Assembly: GCF_916619195.1 (NCBI RefSeq)
Contig: NZ_CAKAKL010000012.1
Coordinates: forward strand, 100,792-164,791
DNA from: Inquilinus sp. Marseille-Q2685
Lineage (GTDB): Bacteria > Pseudomonadota > Alphaproteobacteria > DSM-16000 > Inquilinaceae
Direction: 5' to 3'
Length of the DNA: 64,000 bases
Position numbers and translations under genes: made by a program. Below the pieces are notes generated by a model. That model made no database searches and was not told the DNA's origin. It saw only the letters and a list, made by a program, of their open reading frames with translations. Shown here in pieces: positions 1 through 8,141 of the stretch; position 1 is the first letter of the stretch, and every line of letters starts with the position of its first letter.

Positions 1-364
1 GGCGTTTCCGGAGATCGGCGCGATTTTCCATGTGCACAGCCCGGCGGCGACGCTGCTGTCGCTGGTCGACGCCCCGAAGGGCGCGGTGCGGATCCAAGGC
101 TTCGAGCTGCAGAAGGCGCTGGCGGGCGTGAAGACCCACGAGGTCGCGCTGGACATCCCGGTCTTCGCCAATTCGCAGGACATGGCGGTGCTGGGCCCGC
201 AGGTGCTGGCGCGGCTGGGCGCCGCCCCCGCCATTCCCGGCTATCTCCTGGCCGGCCACGGGCTCTATGCCTGGGGCCGCACCCCGGCCGAGGCGCGGCG
301 CCATCTGGAGGCGCTGGAGGTCCTGCTGGGATTCGAGTTCGAGCGACGGAGGCTGCAGCCATGA
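1..364 (+). CDS. mtnB: Methylthioribulose-1-phosphate dehydratase, C-terminal part (MtnB)
   Basis: The reading frame is open from the window edge, so the start lies outside; about 120 C-terminal residues are visible. MtnB is a class II aldolase-fold zinc enzyme that dehydrates 5-methylthioribulose-1-phosphate in the methionine salvage pathway. Visible signatures are the HVHS pair at the start (two zinc-binding histidines), the DIPVFANSQD segment and the third zinc histidine in LLAGHGLYAWG. Its TGA overlaps the ATG of mtnD (ATGA), so the two are translationally coupled. Family assignment rests on these motifs and on the mtnD, mtnK and mtnC neighbours. Confidence 0.9.
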   Translation, partial: AFPEIGAIFHVHSPAATLLSLVDAPKGAVRIQGFELQKALAGVKTHEVALDIPVFANSQDMAVLGPQVLARLGAAPAIPGYLLAGHGLYAWGRTPAEARRHLEALEVLLGFEFERRRLQP

Positions 365-906
365 CCCGGCTCTATGTCTATGACGAGACCAACCCCGCGG
401 CGCTGCTGGTGGACACCGAGGACGGCGCCGCGATCGCGCGCGAGCTGAACGCCATCGGCGTGCGGTTCGAGCGCTGGGCGGCGAGCGCGCCGCTGGCGGC
501 AGATGCCGACCAGGACGCGGTGATCGCGGCCTACAAGCCGGAGATCGACCGGCTGAAGGCGGAATGCGGCTACAAGTCGGTGGACGTGGTGCGGATGCAG
601 CCGGACCACCCGCAGCGCGAGGCCTTCCGCGAGAAGTTCCTGGACGAGCACACCCACAGCGAGGACGAGGTCCGGTTCTTCGTCGAGGGCTCCGGCGCCT
701 TCTACCTGCGCAAGGCCGGTCGGGTGTTCAAGGTGGTGTGTACCAAGGACGACCTGATCAGCGTGCCGGCCGGCACCACCCATTGGTTCGACATGGGCCC
801 GGCGCCGCGCTTCACCGCGATCCGCCTGTTCGAGAACAGCGACGGCTGGATCGCCAAATTCACCGGCGACACCATCGCCCGCCGCTTCCCGCTCTACGCC
901 GGCTGA
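361..906 (+). CDS. mtnD: Acireductone dioxygenase (MtnD)
   Basis: 181-residue cupin that oxidises the acireductone 1,2-dihydroxy-5-methylthiopentene to the keto acid precursor of methionine plus formate. The metal-binding motif HTHSEDE starts near residue 97 and the fourth ligand is the His of PAGTTHWFDMG, as in the family (three His, one Glu). Length is normal for bacterial ARD. It begins inside the stop codon of mtnB. Whether iron or nickel is bound, which decides the on- or off-pathway reaction, cannot be read from sequence. After it comes a 215-base gap with a palindromic repeat, then the ABC importer genes. Confidence 0.95.
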   Translation: MTRLYVYDETNPAALLVDTEDGAAIARELNAIGVRFERWAASAPLAADADQDAVIAAYKPEIDRLKAECGYKSVDVVRMQPDHPQREAFREKFLDEHTHSEDEVRFFVEGSGAFYLRKAGRVFKVVCTKDDLISVPAGTTHWFDMGPAPRFTAIRLFENSDGWIAKFTGDTIARRFPLYAG

Positions 907-930
907 CGGGTGCCCGGGGGGAAGCACCGC

Positions 931-1064
931 TCTCCCCCTCATCCTCCCGTCGCCAACGCGACGGGCCCCTCCCTCTCCCCGAGGAGAGGGGAATATGAGC
1001 TCCGCCCTCTTTACCTCTCCCCCGGCGAGAGGTCGAAATCGCGCAGCGATTTCGGGTGAGGGGG
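931..1064 (+). repeat. Palindromic intergenic repeat pair, family A
   Basis: Two convergent hairpin units separated by a short spacer: one has the CCCGTCGC..GCGACGGG stem followed by CCTCCCTCTCCCC, the other ends GAGAGGTCGAAATCGC..GCGATTTCGGGTGAGGGG. The same pair occurs in opposite order at 43466-43600 and in part at 38934-38989 and 63925-64000. It has the structure of a BIME (paired REP units) and fills the gap between mtnD and the ABC importer. Confidence 0.75.
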
Positions 1065-1121
1065 CTGGCACCGGCCCCATCCACCACGGCTCGACGCCCG
1101 CGCCCTTCAGGATTCACCGCC

Positions 1122-2450
1122 ATGACCACCGTCCGCGACCACACCTTTCCGATCGGCCGCCGCCGCTTCCTGGCCGGGGCCTCCGCCGGCGCGCTCGGGC
1201 TCGGCCTCGCGCCCCTCGGCCGGGCCTTCGCCCAGGGCAGGCGCTTCGACGGCCAGAGCCTGAACCTGATGATCATCCAGCCGCATGTGGTGGCCGGGCG
1301 GTATCTGGCCGAGGCCTGGGAGAAGGCGACCGGCGGCAAGATCAACGTCACCGCCGTGCCCTACGACCAGTTGCAGGCCAAGGCGACGCTGGACGTGCAG
1401 TCCGGCACCAACAATTTCGACGTGATCGACTACTGGTACACCGGCGTCGGCGCGCTGGCGAATGACGGCATCATCGTCGACGTCACCGAATGGATCGAGC
1501 GGGACAAGGCGGAGATCCAGCCGGACGACTATCTGCGCTCGATCTACGATCCCTACACCCTGGCCGACGGCAAGCGCTGGGGGCTGCCCTATGACGGCGA
1601 CAGCCACCTGCTGTTCTACAACAAGGAGATCTTCGACCGGCACGGGCTGAAGCCCCCGACCACCTGGGACGAGTATCTGGAGCGGTCGAAGGCGATCACC
1701 GAGGCCGAGAAGGCCAACGGCATCTACGGCGCCGCGGTGCTGGGCGGCAAGGCGCCGATCATCATCGGCGCGTCCTACGCCAACCGCCTGGCCGGCTTCG
1801 GCGGCCGCTACCTGAAGGAGGACGGATCCTCCGCCCTCGACGAGTCCCCGGCGGTCGAGGCGGCCAAGGCGCTGAAGGACGCCGCGCCCTCGGCCCTGCC
1901 GACCCCCTTGGAGACCCGCTTCGAGGAAGGCCTGCCGGCCTTCCTGTCGGGCAAGGTCGCGATGATCGAGTTCTGGAGCGACCTCGGCGTCTATGCCCAG
2001 GACCCGAAGGGGTCGAAGATCGTCGACAAATGGGACGCGGTGCGGATCCCGGTCGGCGGTTCGAACAAGACCAGCCGGCTGGCGCTGAACTCCGGCTTCG
2101 CCTTCGCCATCTCCTCGGGCTCCGAGAAGCAGGAGCATGCGTGGGAGTTCATCAAGTTCGCCACCAGCGCCAAGACCGGCCTCGACCTGCTGCTGACCAC
2201 CGGCAGCGGCATCGACCCGGACCGCACATCGACGCTGAACGCGCCGGAGTACAAGGCCTTCGCGCCGAAGGTGCAGACCGCGCTGGCCGGGGCGCTGGAG
2301 AACGGCCTGCCCTGGCCGAACGGCCCGGAATCGCCGCAGCTGATGCAGGTGCTGGCCGACGAGCTGGCGCTGGTGCTGGCCGACCAGAAGTCGCCCGAGG
2401 AGGCGATCGCGGCCGCGCATGAGCAGTGGACCGCGATCATCGGTTCGTGA
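1122..2450 (+). CDS. ABC sugar-type substrate-binding protein, Tat signal
   Basis: 442-residue extracellular solute-binding protein of the carbohydrate (CUT1) class. The N-terminus has a twin-arginine signal, GRRRFLAGASAGA followed by a hydrophobic stretch and an AFAQG cleavage region. Downstream segments such as GLPYDGDSHLLFYNKEIF and the PPTTWDEYLE stretch are typical of this class. I chose ATG 1122 because it places the signal at the N-terminus; an upstream ATG at 1056 lies in repeat sequence. It is followed without a gap by two CUT1 permeases, then mtnK and mtnC. From this context I infer that the ligand is 5-methylthioribose or a related nucleoside-derived sugar. Confidence 0.88.
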   Translation: MTTVRDHTFPIGRRRFLAGASAGALGLGLAPLGRAFAQGRRFDGQSLNLMIIQPHVVAGRYLAEAWEKATGGKINVTAVPYDQLQAKATLDVQSGTNNFDVIDYWYTGVGALANDGIIVDVTEWIERDKAEIQPDDYLRSIYDPYTLADGKRWGLPYDGDSHLLFYNKEIFDRHGLKPPTTWDEYLERSKAITEAEKANGIYGAAVLGGKAPIIIGASYANRLAGFGGRYLKEDGSSALDESPAVEAAKALKDAAPSALPTPLETRFEEGLPAFLSGKVAMIEFWSDLGVYAQDPKGSKIVDKWDAVRIPVGGSNKTSRLALNSGFAFAISSGSEKQEHAWEFIKFATSAKTGLDLLLTTGSGIDPDRTSTLNAPEYKAFAPKVQTALAGALENGLPWPNGPESPQLMQVLADELALVLADQKSPEEAIAAAHEQWTAIIGS

Positions 2451-3379
2451 TGGCCCTGGCGGAGAGCATCGACACGGCACGGGCGGCAGCGCCGGCGCGG
2501 CGCCGGCGGTGGCGGCCGGGGACCAGGTCCCTGGCCTCGCCGCTGGTGGTGACGCTGGTGCTGACCACGCTCTATCCGCTGGTGGCGCTGGTCGCCCTCT
2601 CCCTCAGCAGGAGCACGCTCGGCAAACCGTTGCGCGACTGGGCCGGCATCGCCAATTTCGCGCGGGTGCTGGGCGACCCGGCTTTCCTGGCCTCGCTATG
2701 GCGCAGCGCCGCCTTCGCCCTGCCGATGGCGGCGATCGAGCTGGTGCTGGGCCTGGCGCTGGCCCTGCTGTTCCATCGCCTGGTGAAGGCCGGCCGGGTG
2801 CTGACCAGCCTGGCGCTGCTGCCGCTGATGACGCCGCCGGTGATGGTCGGCGTCGCCTGGAAGCTGATCTTCGCCGCCGATGGCGGCCTGCTGAACGGCT
2901 GGCTGCGCGCCGCCGGGCTGATCGACGCGCCGATGAGCTTCCTCGGCTCCTCCGGCTGGGCCGCCGTCGCCATCGTCGTCGCCGACGCCTGGCAGTGGAC
3001 GCCCTTCGTCGCCCTGCTGTGCTTCGCCGCGATCAAGGGCCTGTCGGAGGAGGTGATGGAGGCGGCGCGGCTGGACGGCGCCACGGCCTGGCAGCGCTTC
3101 CGCCACATCACCCTGCCGCTGCTGGTGCCGACAATGGCTGCGGTGTTCCTGCTGCGGCTGGTGATGGCCTTCAAGCTGTTCGACCTGGTCTATGTCCTGA
3201 CCTTCGGCGGGCCGGGCTTCGACACCACGACCAGCGGCTTCCAGATCTGGCGCCTGGCCTTCGAGCAGTTCGACGTCGGCCGCGCCGCCGCCGCGACCCT
3301 GGTCTTCACGGCGTTCGTCAGCCTGGTGGTCTGGCCGGCCTCGCGCGCGGCGAAGCGGCTGGAGGCGCGGTACACATGA
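2450..3379 (+). CDS. ABC sugar-type permease, MalF/UgpA-like
   Basis: 309-residue inner-membrane permease with about six hydrophobic segments and the EAARLDGATAWQRFRHITLP loop, the EAA motif that docks the ATPase. The ATG shares bases with the TGA of the binding protein (TGATG), indicating coupled translation. The basic N-terminus (PARRRRWRPGTR) fits the inside-positive rule. It is the first of a CUT1 pair. No ATPase gene of this system lies in the window, so it must use an MsmK-like ATPase encoded elsewhere, perhaps just upstream with the missing part of the mtn cluster. Confidence 0.88.
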   Translation: MALAESIDTARAAAPARRRRWRPGTRSLASPLVVTLVLTTLYPLVALVALSLSRSTLGKPLRDWAGIANFARVLGDPAFLASLWRSAAFALPMAAIELVLGLALALLFHRLVKAGRVLTSLALLPLMTPPVMVGVAWKLIFAADGGLLNGWLRAAGLIDAPMSFLGSSGWAAVAIVVADAWQWTPFVALLCFAAIKGLSEEVMEAARLDGATAWQRFRHITLPLLVPTMAAVFLLRLVMAFKLFDLVYVLTFGGPGFDTTTSGFQIWRLAFEQFDVGRAAAATLVFTAFVSLVVWPASRAAKRLEARYT

Positions 3380-4218
3380 CCCCCGCCGCCCACACCGCGC
3401 GGCCGGAGGCGCCGCATCGCTGGTCCTGGATCGACCTGGTCGCCGTGCTGGTGGCCGCGGCCTTCCTGCTGCCGCTGGCTTATCTGCTGTCGGTCTCCTT
3501 CAAGTCTCCGGACCAGGTGCTGAGCGGTAGCTTCCTGCCGGAGGCGCCGACCCTGGCCAACTGGCCGGCCGCCTTCGGCGCCACGGCGCTGACCCGCTTC
3601 ATCGTCAATTCGGTGCTGACGGCGGTGCTGGGCGGCGTCGTCACCATCCTGATCGCCCTGCCCGCCGCCTATGCCTGCCTGCGCCTGGACAAAGCGGGCG
3701 AACGGCTGGTCTCGATCGCCTTCGGCAGCTTCGTGGCGCCGCCGATCGTGGCCGCGATCCCGTTCTTCTTCCTGCTGAAGGCGACGGGTCTCTTGAACAG
3801 CGTGATCGGCCTTGCCCTGGTCTACGGCCTGACCAACGTGCCGGTGGCGTTGTGGCTGCTGATCCCGTTCCTGCGCCGCATCCCGCGCGAGATCGAGGAC
3901 GCCGCCGCGATCGACGGGGCCGGGCCGCTGTTGACCCTCGCCCGGGTGATCGCGCCGCTGGTCGCCCCGGGCATCGCGGCGACGGCGATCATCGTGATCA
4001 TCCTCGGCTACAACGAGTTCCTGTTCGCCTCGGTCTTCACCTTCGCCGACGAGACCCGGACGCTGACCGTCGGCATCTCGCTGTTCCAGGGCGACCGGCT
4101 GGTGAATTTCGGCCAGATGGCCGCGGCCTCGCTGGTCGGGATCGCGCCGATCTATCTCATCGCCCTGCTGGCCCAGCGCTGGCTGGTGGCGGGGCTGACC
4201 GAGGGGAGCGTGAAGTGA
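3376..4218 (+). CDS. ABC sugar-type permease, MalG/UgpE-like
   Basis: 280-residue second CUT1 permease. It shows the family N-terminus (a long hydrophobic segment followed by LSVSFKSPDQVL), the EAA loop EIEDAAAIDGAGPL and a C-terminal helix. Its ATG overlaps the stop of the first permease by four bases, and its own stop overlaps the GTG start of mtnK. Transporter and kinase are therefore one transcript, supporting import of the MtnK substrate. Confidence 0.88.
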   Translation: MTPAAHTARPEAPHRWSWIDLVAVLVAAAFLLPLAYLLSVSFKSPDQVLSGSFLPEAPTLANWPAAFGATALTRFIVNSVLTAVLGGVVTILIALPAAYACLRLDKAGERLVSIAFGSFVAPPIVAAIPFFFLLKATGLLNSVIGLALVYGLTNVPVALWLLIPFLRRIPREIEDAAAIDGAGPLLTLARVIAPLVAPGIAATAIIVIILGYNEFLFASVFTFADETRTLTVGISLFQGDRLVNFGQMAAASLVGIAPIYLIALLAQRWLVAGLTEGSVK

Positions 4219-5459
4219 CTATCCGCCCGCTGGACGTCCCGGCCGCCCGCGCCTATCTCGCCGCCCATCCGGACCTCGCGGCGGTCCTCGGCGGCGACCC
4301 GGAGAACTGGGACATCCGCGAGGCCAGCGACGGGTTCCTCAACGTCGTCTTCCTGGTGCGCGGTCCGGCCGGGGGCCTGTGCCTGAAGCAGGCCCTGCCC
4401 TGGGTGCGCCATGCCGGCGAGAGCTGGCCGCTGCCGGACAACCGGGCCTTCTTCGAGCAGTCCTACCTCGCCATCGTCGGCCCGCTGGCTGAAGGCGCGC
4501 TGCCGAAGCTGTATCACTACGATCCCGGCCGGCAGATCCTGGCGATGGAGCTGCTGACGCCGCACGAGACGCTGCGCTACGCCCTGATCGAGGGCAGGCG
4601 CTTCCCCCGCGTCTCGGCCGATATCGGCGCCTTCGTCGCCCGCGCCTGCTACCGCACCTCGCCCTTCCATCAGCCGCTGGAGCGGGTGCGGGAGTGGCAG
4701 GCCCGCTTCGCCGCCGGGGTGGAGCTGCAGCGCATCACGCTCGACCTGATCTTCCAGGACGCCTACCGCGACAACCCGCGCAGCTCCTGGACCAGCCCGC
4801 AGTTGGACGACCTCGCCTACGGCTTTCGCGAGGACGTGCCTCTCAAGCGCGCCGCCGGCCGCCTGGCCTGGCGCTTCCTGACCGTGGGCCAGGCGCTGAT
4901 CCATTCCGACCTGCACACCGCGGCGATCATGGTGACCGAGACGGACACCAAGGTGATCGACCCGGAATTCGCCCTCTACGGCCCGATCGGCTTCGACCTC
5001 GGCGCCTATCTCGCCAACATCCTGATCAGCCATCTGACGCAGCCGGGCCATGCCGGGCCGGGCGACGACCGCGCCGCCATGGCCGAATGGCTGCTGGAAC
5101 AGCCGGCGCTGCTGTGGGACAGCTTCAGCCGCACCTTCCGCCGGCTGTGGGAGACCGGAGGCGGCGGCGACGCCTGGCACGACGACCTGTTCCCCAAGCC
5201 CGCTTCGGCCGCCCTGCTGCGGCCGGACTACGAGGCGCTGGAGGCAGAGATCTTCGCCGACATGGTGGGATTCGCCGCGCTGAAGATGATCCGCCGGGTG
5301 TTCAGCTACGCCCATGTTGCCGACTTCCTGCGGATCGCCGACCCGGACCGCCGGGCCGCCTGCGAGCGCCGCACCGTGCTGCTGGCCCGGCGCATGCTGA
5401 CGGAGCCCGAGCGCTTCCGGACGACAGCCGATATCGTGGCGGCGACTCGCGCGGCCTGA
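4215..5459 (+). CDS. mtnK: 5-methylthioribose kinase (MtnK)
   Basis: 414-residue kinase of the aminoglycoside-phosphotransferase fold that phosphorylates 5-methylthioribose at O1. The catalytic loop reads HSDLHTAAIMVTETDTKVID followed by PEFALYGPIGFDLG, the hallmark MtnK C-terminal region. In known MtnK the loop usually begins HGDLHTGSI, so the Gly to Ser and GlySer to AlaAla changes are a visible variation. A GTG start at 4215 is supported by the purine-rich GAGGGGAG six bases upstream. Having a kinase as well as mtnB/mtnD/mtnC implies the MtnN-MtnK branch rather than MtnP, or direct use of imported methylthioribose. Confidence 0.93.
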   Translation: MTIRPLDVPAARAYLAAHPDLAAVLGGDPENWDIREASDGFLNVVFLVRGPAGGLCLKQALPWVRHAGESWPLPDNRAFFEQSYLAIVGPLAEGALPKLYHYDPGRQILAMELLTPHETLRYALIEGRRFPRVSADIGAFVARACYRTSPFHQPLERVREWQARFAAGVELQRITLDLIFQDAYRDNPRSSWTSPQLDDLAYGFREDVPLKRAAGRLAWRFLTVGQALIHSDLHTAAIMVTETDTKVIDPEFALYGPIGFDLGAYLANILISHLTQPGHAGPGDDRAAMAEWLLEQPALLWDSFSRTFRRLWETGGGGDAWHDDLFPKPASAALLRPDYEALEAEIFADMVGFAALKMIRRVFSYAHVADFLRIADPDRRAACERRTVLLARRMLTEPERFRTTADIVAATRAA

Positions 5460-5468
5460 GAGACCGAG

Positions 5469-6176
5469 ATGACCCTGACCTTCCAGACCCACCCGATCGA
5501 CCTGATCCTGCTCGACATCGAGGGGACGATCAGCTCGCAGCGCTATGTGCTGGACGTGCTGTACCCCTTCGCGCGGGAGCGCATTCCGGTCTTCGTCGCC
5601 AAGCACCCGGACCATCCGGTGGTGCAGCGCGCGCTGAAGGAGACGGCAGAGCGGACCGGGCCCGGCCAGGACCCGGTCGCCGCGCTGATCGACTGGCAGG
5701 ACGCCGACCAGAAGGTGCCGCCGCTGAAGATGCTGCAGGGGCTGGTCTGGGAGGAGGGCTACAAGGAAGGCGCCTTCAAGGGCCATATCTACGACGACGC
5801 CCATGCGGCGCTGGAGGGCTGGTACAAGGCCGGCGTGCCGATGCACATCTTCTCCTCCGGCTCGGTCAAGGCGCAGGTCGAGTTCTTCCAGAACTCCAAC
5901 CGCGGCGACCTGCGGCCCTATTTCGGCCGGCATTACGACACCGATATCGGCGCCAAGGTGGAACCCGACTCCTACCGGAAGATCGCGGCCGATCTGGGGG
6001 CCGCGCCCGAGCGCATCCTGTTCCTGACCGACAATCCGCGCGAAGTCGCGGCGGCGCGCCAGGCCGGCGTGCATGTGGTCCAGGTCATCCGCGACGAGTC
6101 GGTAAAGCCGGACGAGGCGGGCGCGCCGATCGTGGCGGAGTTCGACCAGCTGCGCGAGCTGGTGGCGTTCGGCTGA
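5469..6176 (+). CDS. mtnC: Enolase-phosphatase E1 (MtnC)
   Basis: 235-residue HAD-superfamily enzyme that enolises and dephosphorylates 2,3-diketo-5-methylthiopentyl-1-phosphate to the acireductone used by MtnD. HAD motif I is LILLDIEGTISS, motif II lies in MHIFSSGSVKAQ, and motif IV is in RILFLTDNPREV. Length is normal for bacterial MtnC. It starts ten bases after mtnK and ends six bases before the convergent AlkB-like gene, leaving no room for a separate terminator. Confidence 0.94.
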   Translation: MTLTFQTHPIDLILLDIEGTISSQRYVLDVLYPFARERIPVFVAKHPDHPVVQRALKETAERTGPGQDPVAALIDWQDADQKVPPLKMLQGLVWEEGYKEGAFKGHIYDDAHAALEGWYKAGVPMHIFSSGSVKAQVEFFQNSNRGDLRPYFGRHYDTDIGAKVEPDSYRKIAADLGAAPERILFLTDNPREVAAARQAGVHVVQVIRDESVKPDEAGAPIVAEFDQLRELVAFG

Positions 6177-6182
6177 GGGGCG

Positions 6183-6812
6183 TCAGCGCCGCCGGCCCGA
6201 CAGGCTGCGGAAGGTGACCGACCAGCGCGTCGCCGCCATCTCCGGGATGCTGTGCTCCCATTCGTGCCGCGCCTCCCCGGACAGGTGGTAGGCGGAGCGC
6301 GGCGGCAGCGGCAGGGAGATGCGGTCGAAGCCTCCCTCCGGCCTTCGGCGCCGGAAGCGCATCGTCGCCGTGGCGCCGAGTGACACGCCGACCACGTGCT
6401 CGAACACCGGCCGGTCCCGGTGCCAGCCGATGCCGGCGCCGGGGTCGTAGCGGATCAGCAACGCCTGGGCGAGCTCCGCCGCGTCGAGCCCGGCAAAGCG
6501 GGCCGCCTTCCCCCGCAGCGGCAGCAGCCAGCCCGGGATCGGCTCTGCCGGCCGGAAGCTGCCGTCGTCGAAATCGTAGCGCCAGCCGAAGGTGGCGGTC
6601 AGGCGCCGGCCTTCCCAGCCCTGATAGCGGAAGGGCGACAGCCCCGCCGCGTCGATCGCCGCGGTCAGCCGCCGCTCCTCCTCCGGCGTGACGATGTCCT
6701 CGACGGTGGCCAGGCCGGCGAGCGGCGGCGGGCCGAACAGGTCGGGCTGCAGGGCAGGTCTCCGTCGTTGCTCCCGGTCATCCGATATGGGGGCCCGCGG
6801 GCTCCGCGTCAT
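6183..6812 (-). CDS. AlkB-like 2-oxoglutarate/Fe(II) dioxygenase
   Basis: 209-residue AlkB-family protein. Visible iron ligands are the HRD motif in GIGWHRDRPVFEHVVG and a distal His in RHEWEHSIP; the 2-oxoglutarate-binding arginine is in the C-terminal RWSVTFRSL. The N-terminal half has the family nucleotide-recognition-lid pattern (RRLTATFGWRYDF). Such enzymes reverse N-alkyl lesions in DNA or RNA, and related short forms act on tRNA or protein. The start ATG at 6812 overlaps the stop of the upstream Crp-type gene (ATGA), so the two are coupled. Confidence 0.88.
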   Translation of the reverse strand: MTRSPRAPISDDREQRRRPALQPDLFGPPPLAGLATVEDIVTPEEERRLTAAIDAAGLSPFRYQGWEGRRLTATFGWRYDFDDGSFRPAEPIPGWLLPLRGKAARFAGLDAAELAQALLIRYDPGAGIGWHRDRPVFEHVVGVSLGATATMRFRRRRPEGGFDRISLPLPPRSAYHLSGEARHEWEHSIPEMAATRWSVTFRSLSGRRR

Positions 6813-7561
6813 TTCCCGAAGGCGAATTCGGACGGGTAGACACCCTGCAGCACGTCGTCGAAGTGGCTGCTGACGGCGGCGTTGCATTCGCAGGCGAGGG
6901 CGCGCAGCCCGTCCACGTCGCGGACCCCGATGCGGCCCCGCCGCGTCTCGATCACGCCGCGCTCGCGCAGGTCGTGGATGATCCGGCTGAGATAGGTGCG
7001 GCCGACGCCGAGGGTGGCGGACAGCTGCTCCTGCGTCAGCGCCACATCGGGGGAACCGGTGCGCTCGATCGCGGCCAGCAACCATTTCGCCGTGCGCTGC
7101 TCGATCGAATGGGCGGCGTTGCAGGCGACCGACTGGAACACCTGCGCCATCATGCAGTCGGCATAGCGCGCGAACAGGTGCCGCAGCGTCTGCGACCGGC
7201 TCTTCGCCTGCTCCAGATGATGCAGCTCGGCCGGGAAGAGGGCCCCTCCGAGCTGCCCCCCCGCCCGGGCAGGGGCCGGGAGGCGCCCCGGGCTGACGAT
7301 CCCGCCGATGGCCCCTTCCCGGCCGACCAGGGCCGTCTCGATGGCCCGGCCGTCCTGAAGCACGACCAGATAGGAGATCAGGCTCGATCCCCGTGGGAAA
7401 TAGGCGCAGCGGACCGTATCGCCCGGATGGTGCAGGATCGTGCCGGTCGGCGCCGACCACTCCTCCAGCATCGGCCTCAGGATCTCCCAGTCTTCGGCCC
7501 TGAGGGCGCGCAGCAGGTTGTTGCCGATCTGGTCGGGCGCGTAGTGCGCTGTGTACCCCAT
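6809..7561 (-). CDS. Crp/Fnr-family transcriptional regulator
   Basis: 250-residue regulator with an N-terminal cyclic-nucleotide-binding-like beta barrel (TILHHPGDTVRCAYFPRGSS, VVLQDGRAIE, EGAIGG) and a C-terminal winged helix-turn-helix (LTQEQLSATLGVGRTYLSRI). The glycine-rich phosphate-binding cassette of true cAMP receptors and the N-terminal cysteine cluster of Fnr are not visible, so its ligand is unknown. Long N-terminal extensions in the same frame have no support. It is divergent from kaiB, so the 273-base gap 7562-7834 must carry both promoters; I see no clear operator there. Confidence 0.85.
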   Translation of the reverse strand: MGYTAHYAPDQIGNNLLRALRAEDWEILRPMLEEWSAPTGTILHHPGDTVRCAYFPRGSSLISYLVVLQDGRAIETALVGREGAIGGIVSPGRLPAPARAGGQLGGALFPAELHHLEQAKSRSQTLRHLFARYADCMMAQVFQSVACNAAHSIEQRTAKWLLAAIERTGSPDVALTQEQLSATLGVGRTYLSRIIHDLRERGVIETRRGRIGVRDVDGLRALACECNAAVSSHFDDVLQGVYPSEFAFGK

Positions 7562-7834
7562 CTTGCAATCCCGTTGCGTTGCGTTCCGCCCAATCAACGC
7601 CCCCAGAACGGAAAAAGTGTCCACTACTGCACAGACGCGGGGGTGGATCGGGTCTAGAAAGGCGCATTCGGCGCTGGCCAGAGACCTGTTCGAGCACGAG
7701 CGGCGGCGCATCGGCTCCCGGGGCGAGACTCGCGCGCTGCCTCGGGAGAATGGAATGCCGAATATCGGAGATTCCTTGGCGGGGCGCCCGGAGCACGCCA
7801 ACACCGCTTGTTCGCCCGCAGCCAGGCGTGACCG

Positions 7835-8137
7835 ATGACACCACAGCCGCCGCCCGTCCTGGGACCGATCCCGCTTCTGCGGCTCTACGTGGCCGGGCAG
7901 ACGCCCGGCGCCCGGCGCGCTCTGGAGGGACGGCAGCGCCTGATCGACGCCATGGGCGGGCAGGTCGAGATCGAGATCGTGGACATCCTGGCGGACGGCC
8001 CGGCCGCCGAGGCGGCGGGCATCCTGGCGACCCCGACCCTTTCGGACGAGTCCAGCCGCCCGCCGCGGCGCCTGATCGGCGACCTCGGCGACGTCGACCA
8101 GGTCCTCGATTTCTTTGGCCTGAAGAGAAGGATCTAG
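7835..8137 (+). CDS. kaiB: KaiB-like clock protein
   Basis: 100-residue KaiB-fold protein. The pattern LLRLYVAGQTPGARRALEG, then EIEIVDILADGPAAEAAGIL, then ATPTLSDESSRPPRRLIGDL matches KaiB, including the cis-proline ATPTL region and a C-terminal part that can switch fold. In cyanobacteria KaiB binds the CI ring of phosphorylated KaiC. Here it lies one or two bases before kaiC. KaiA is absent, as in other proteobacterial kai loci. Confidence 0.9.
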   Translation: MTPQPPPVLGPIPLLRLYVAGQTPGARRALEGRQRLIDAMGGQVEIEIVDILADGPAAEAAGILATPTLSDESSRPPRRLIGDLGDVDQVLDFFGLKRRI

Positions 8138-8141
8138 CGTG

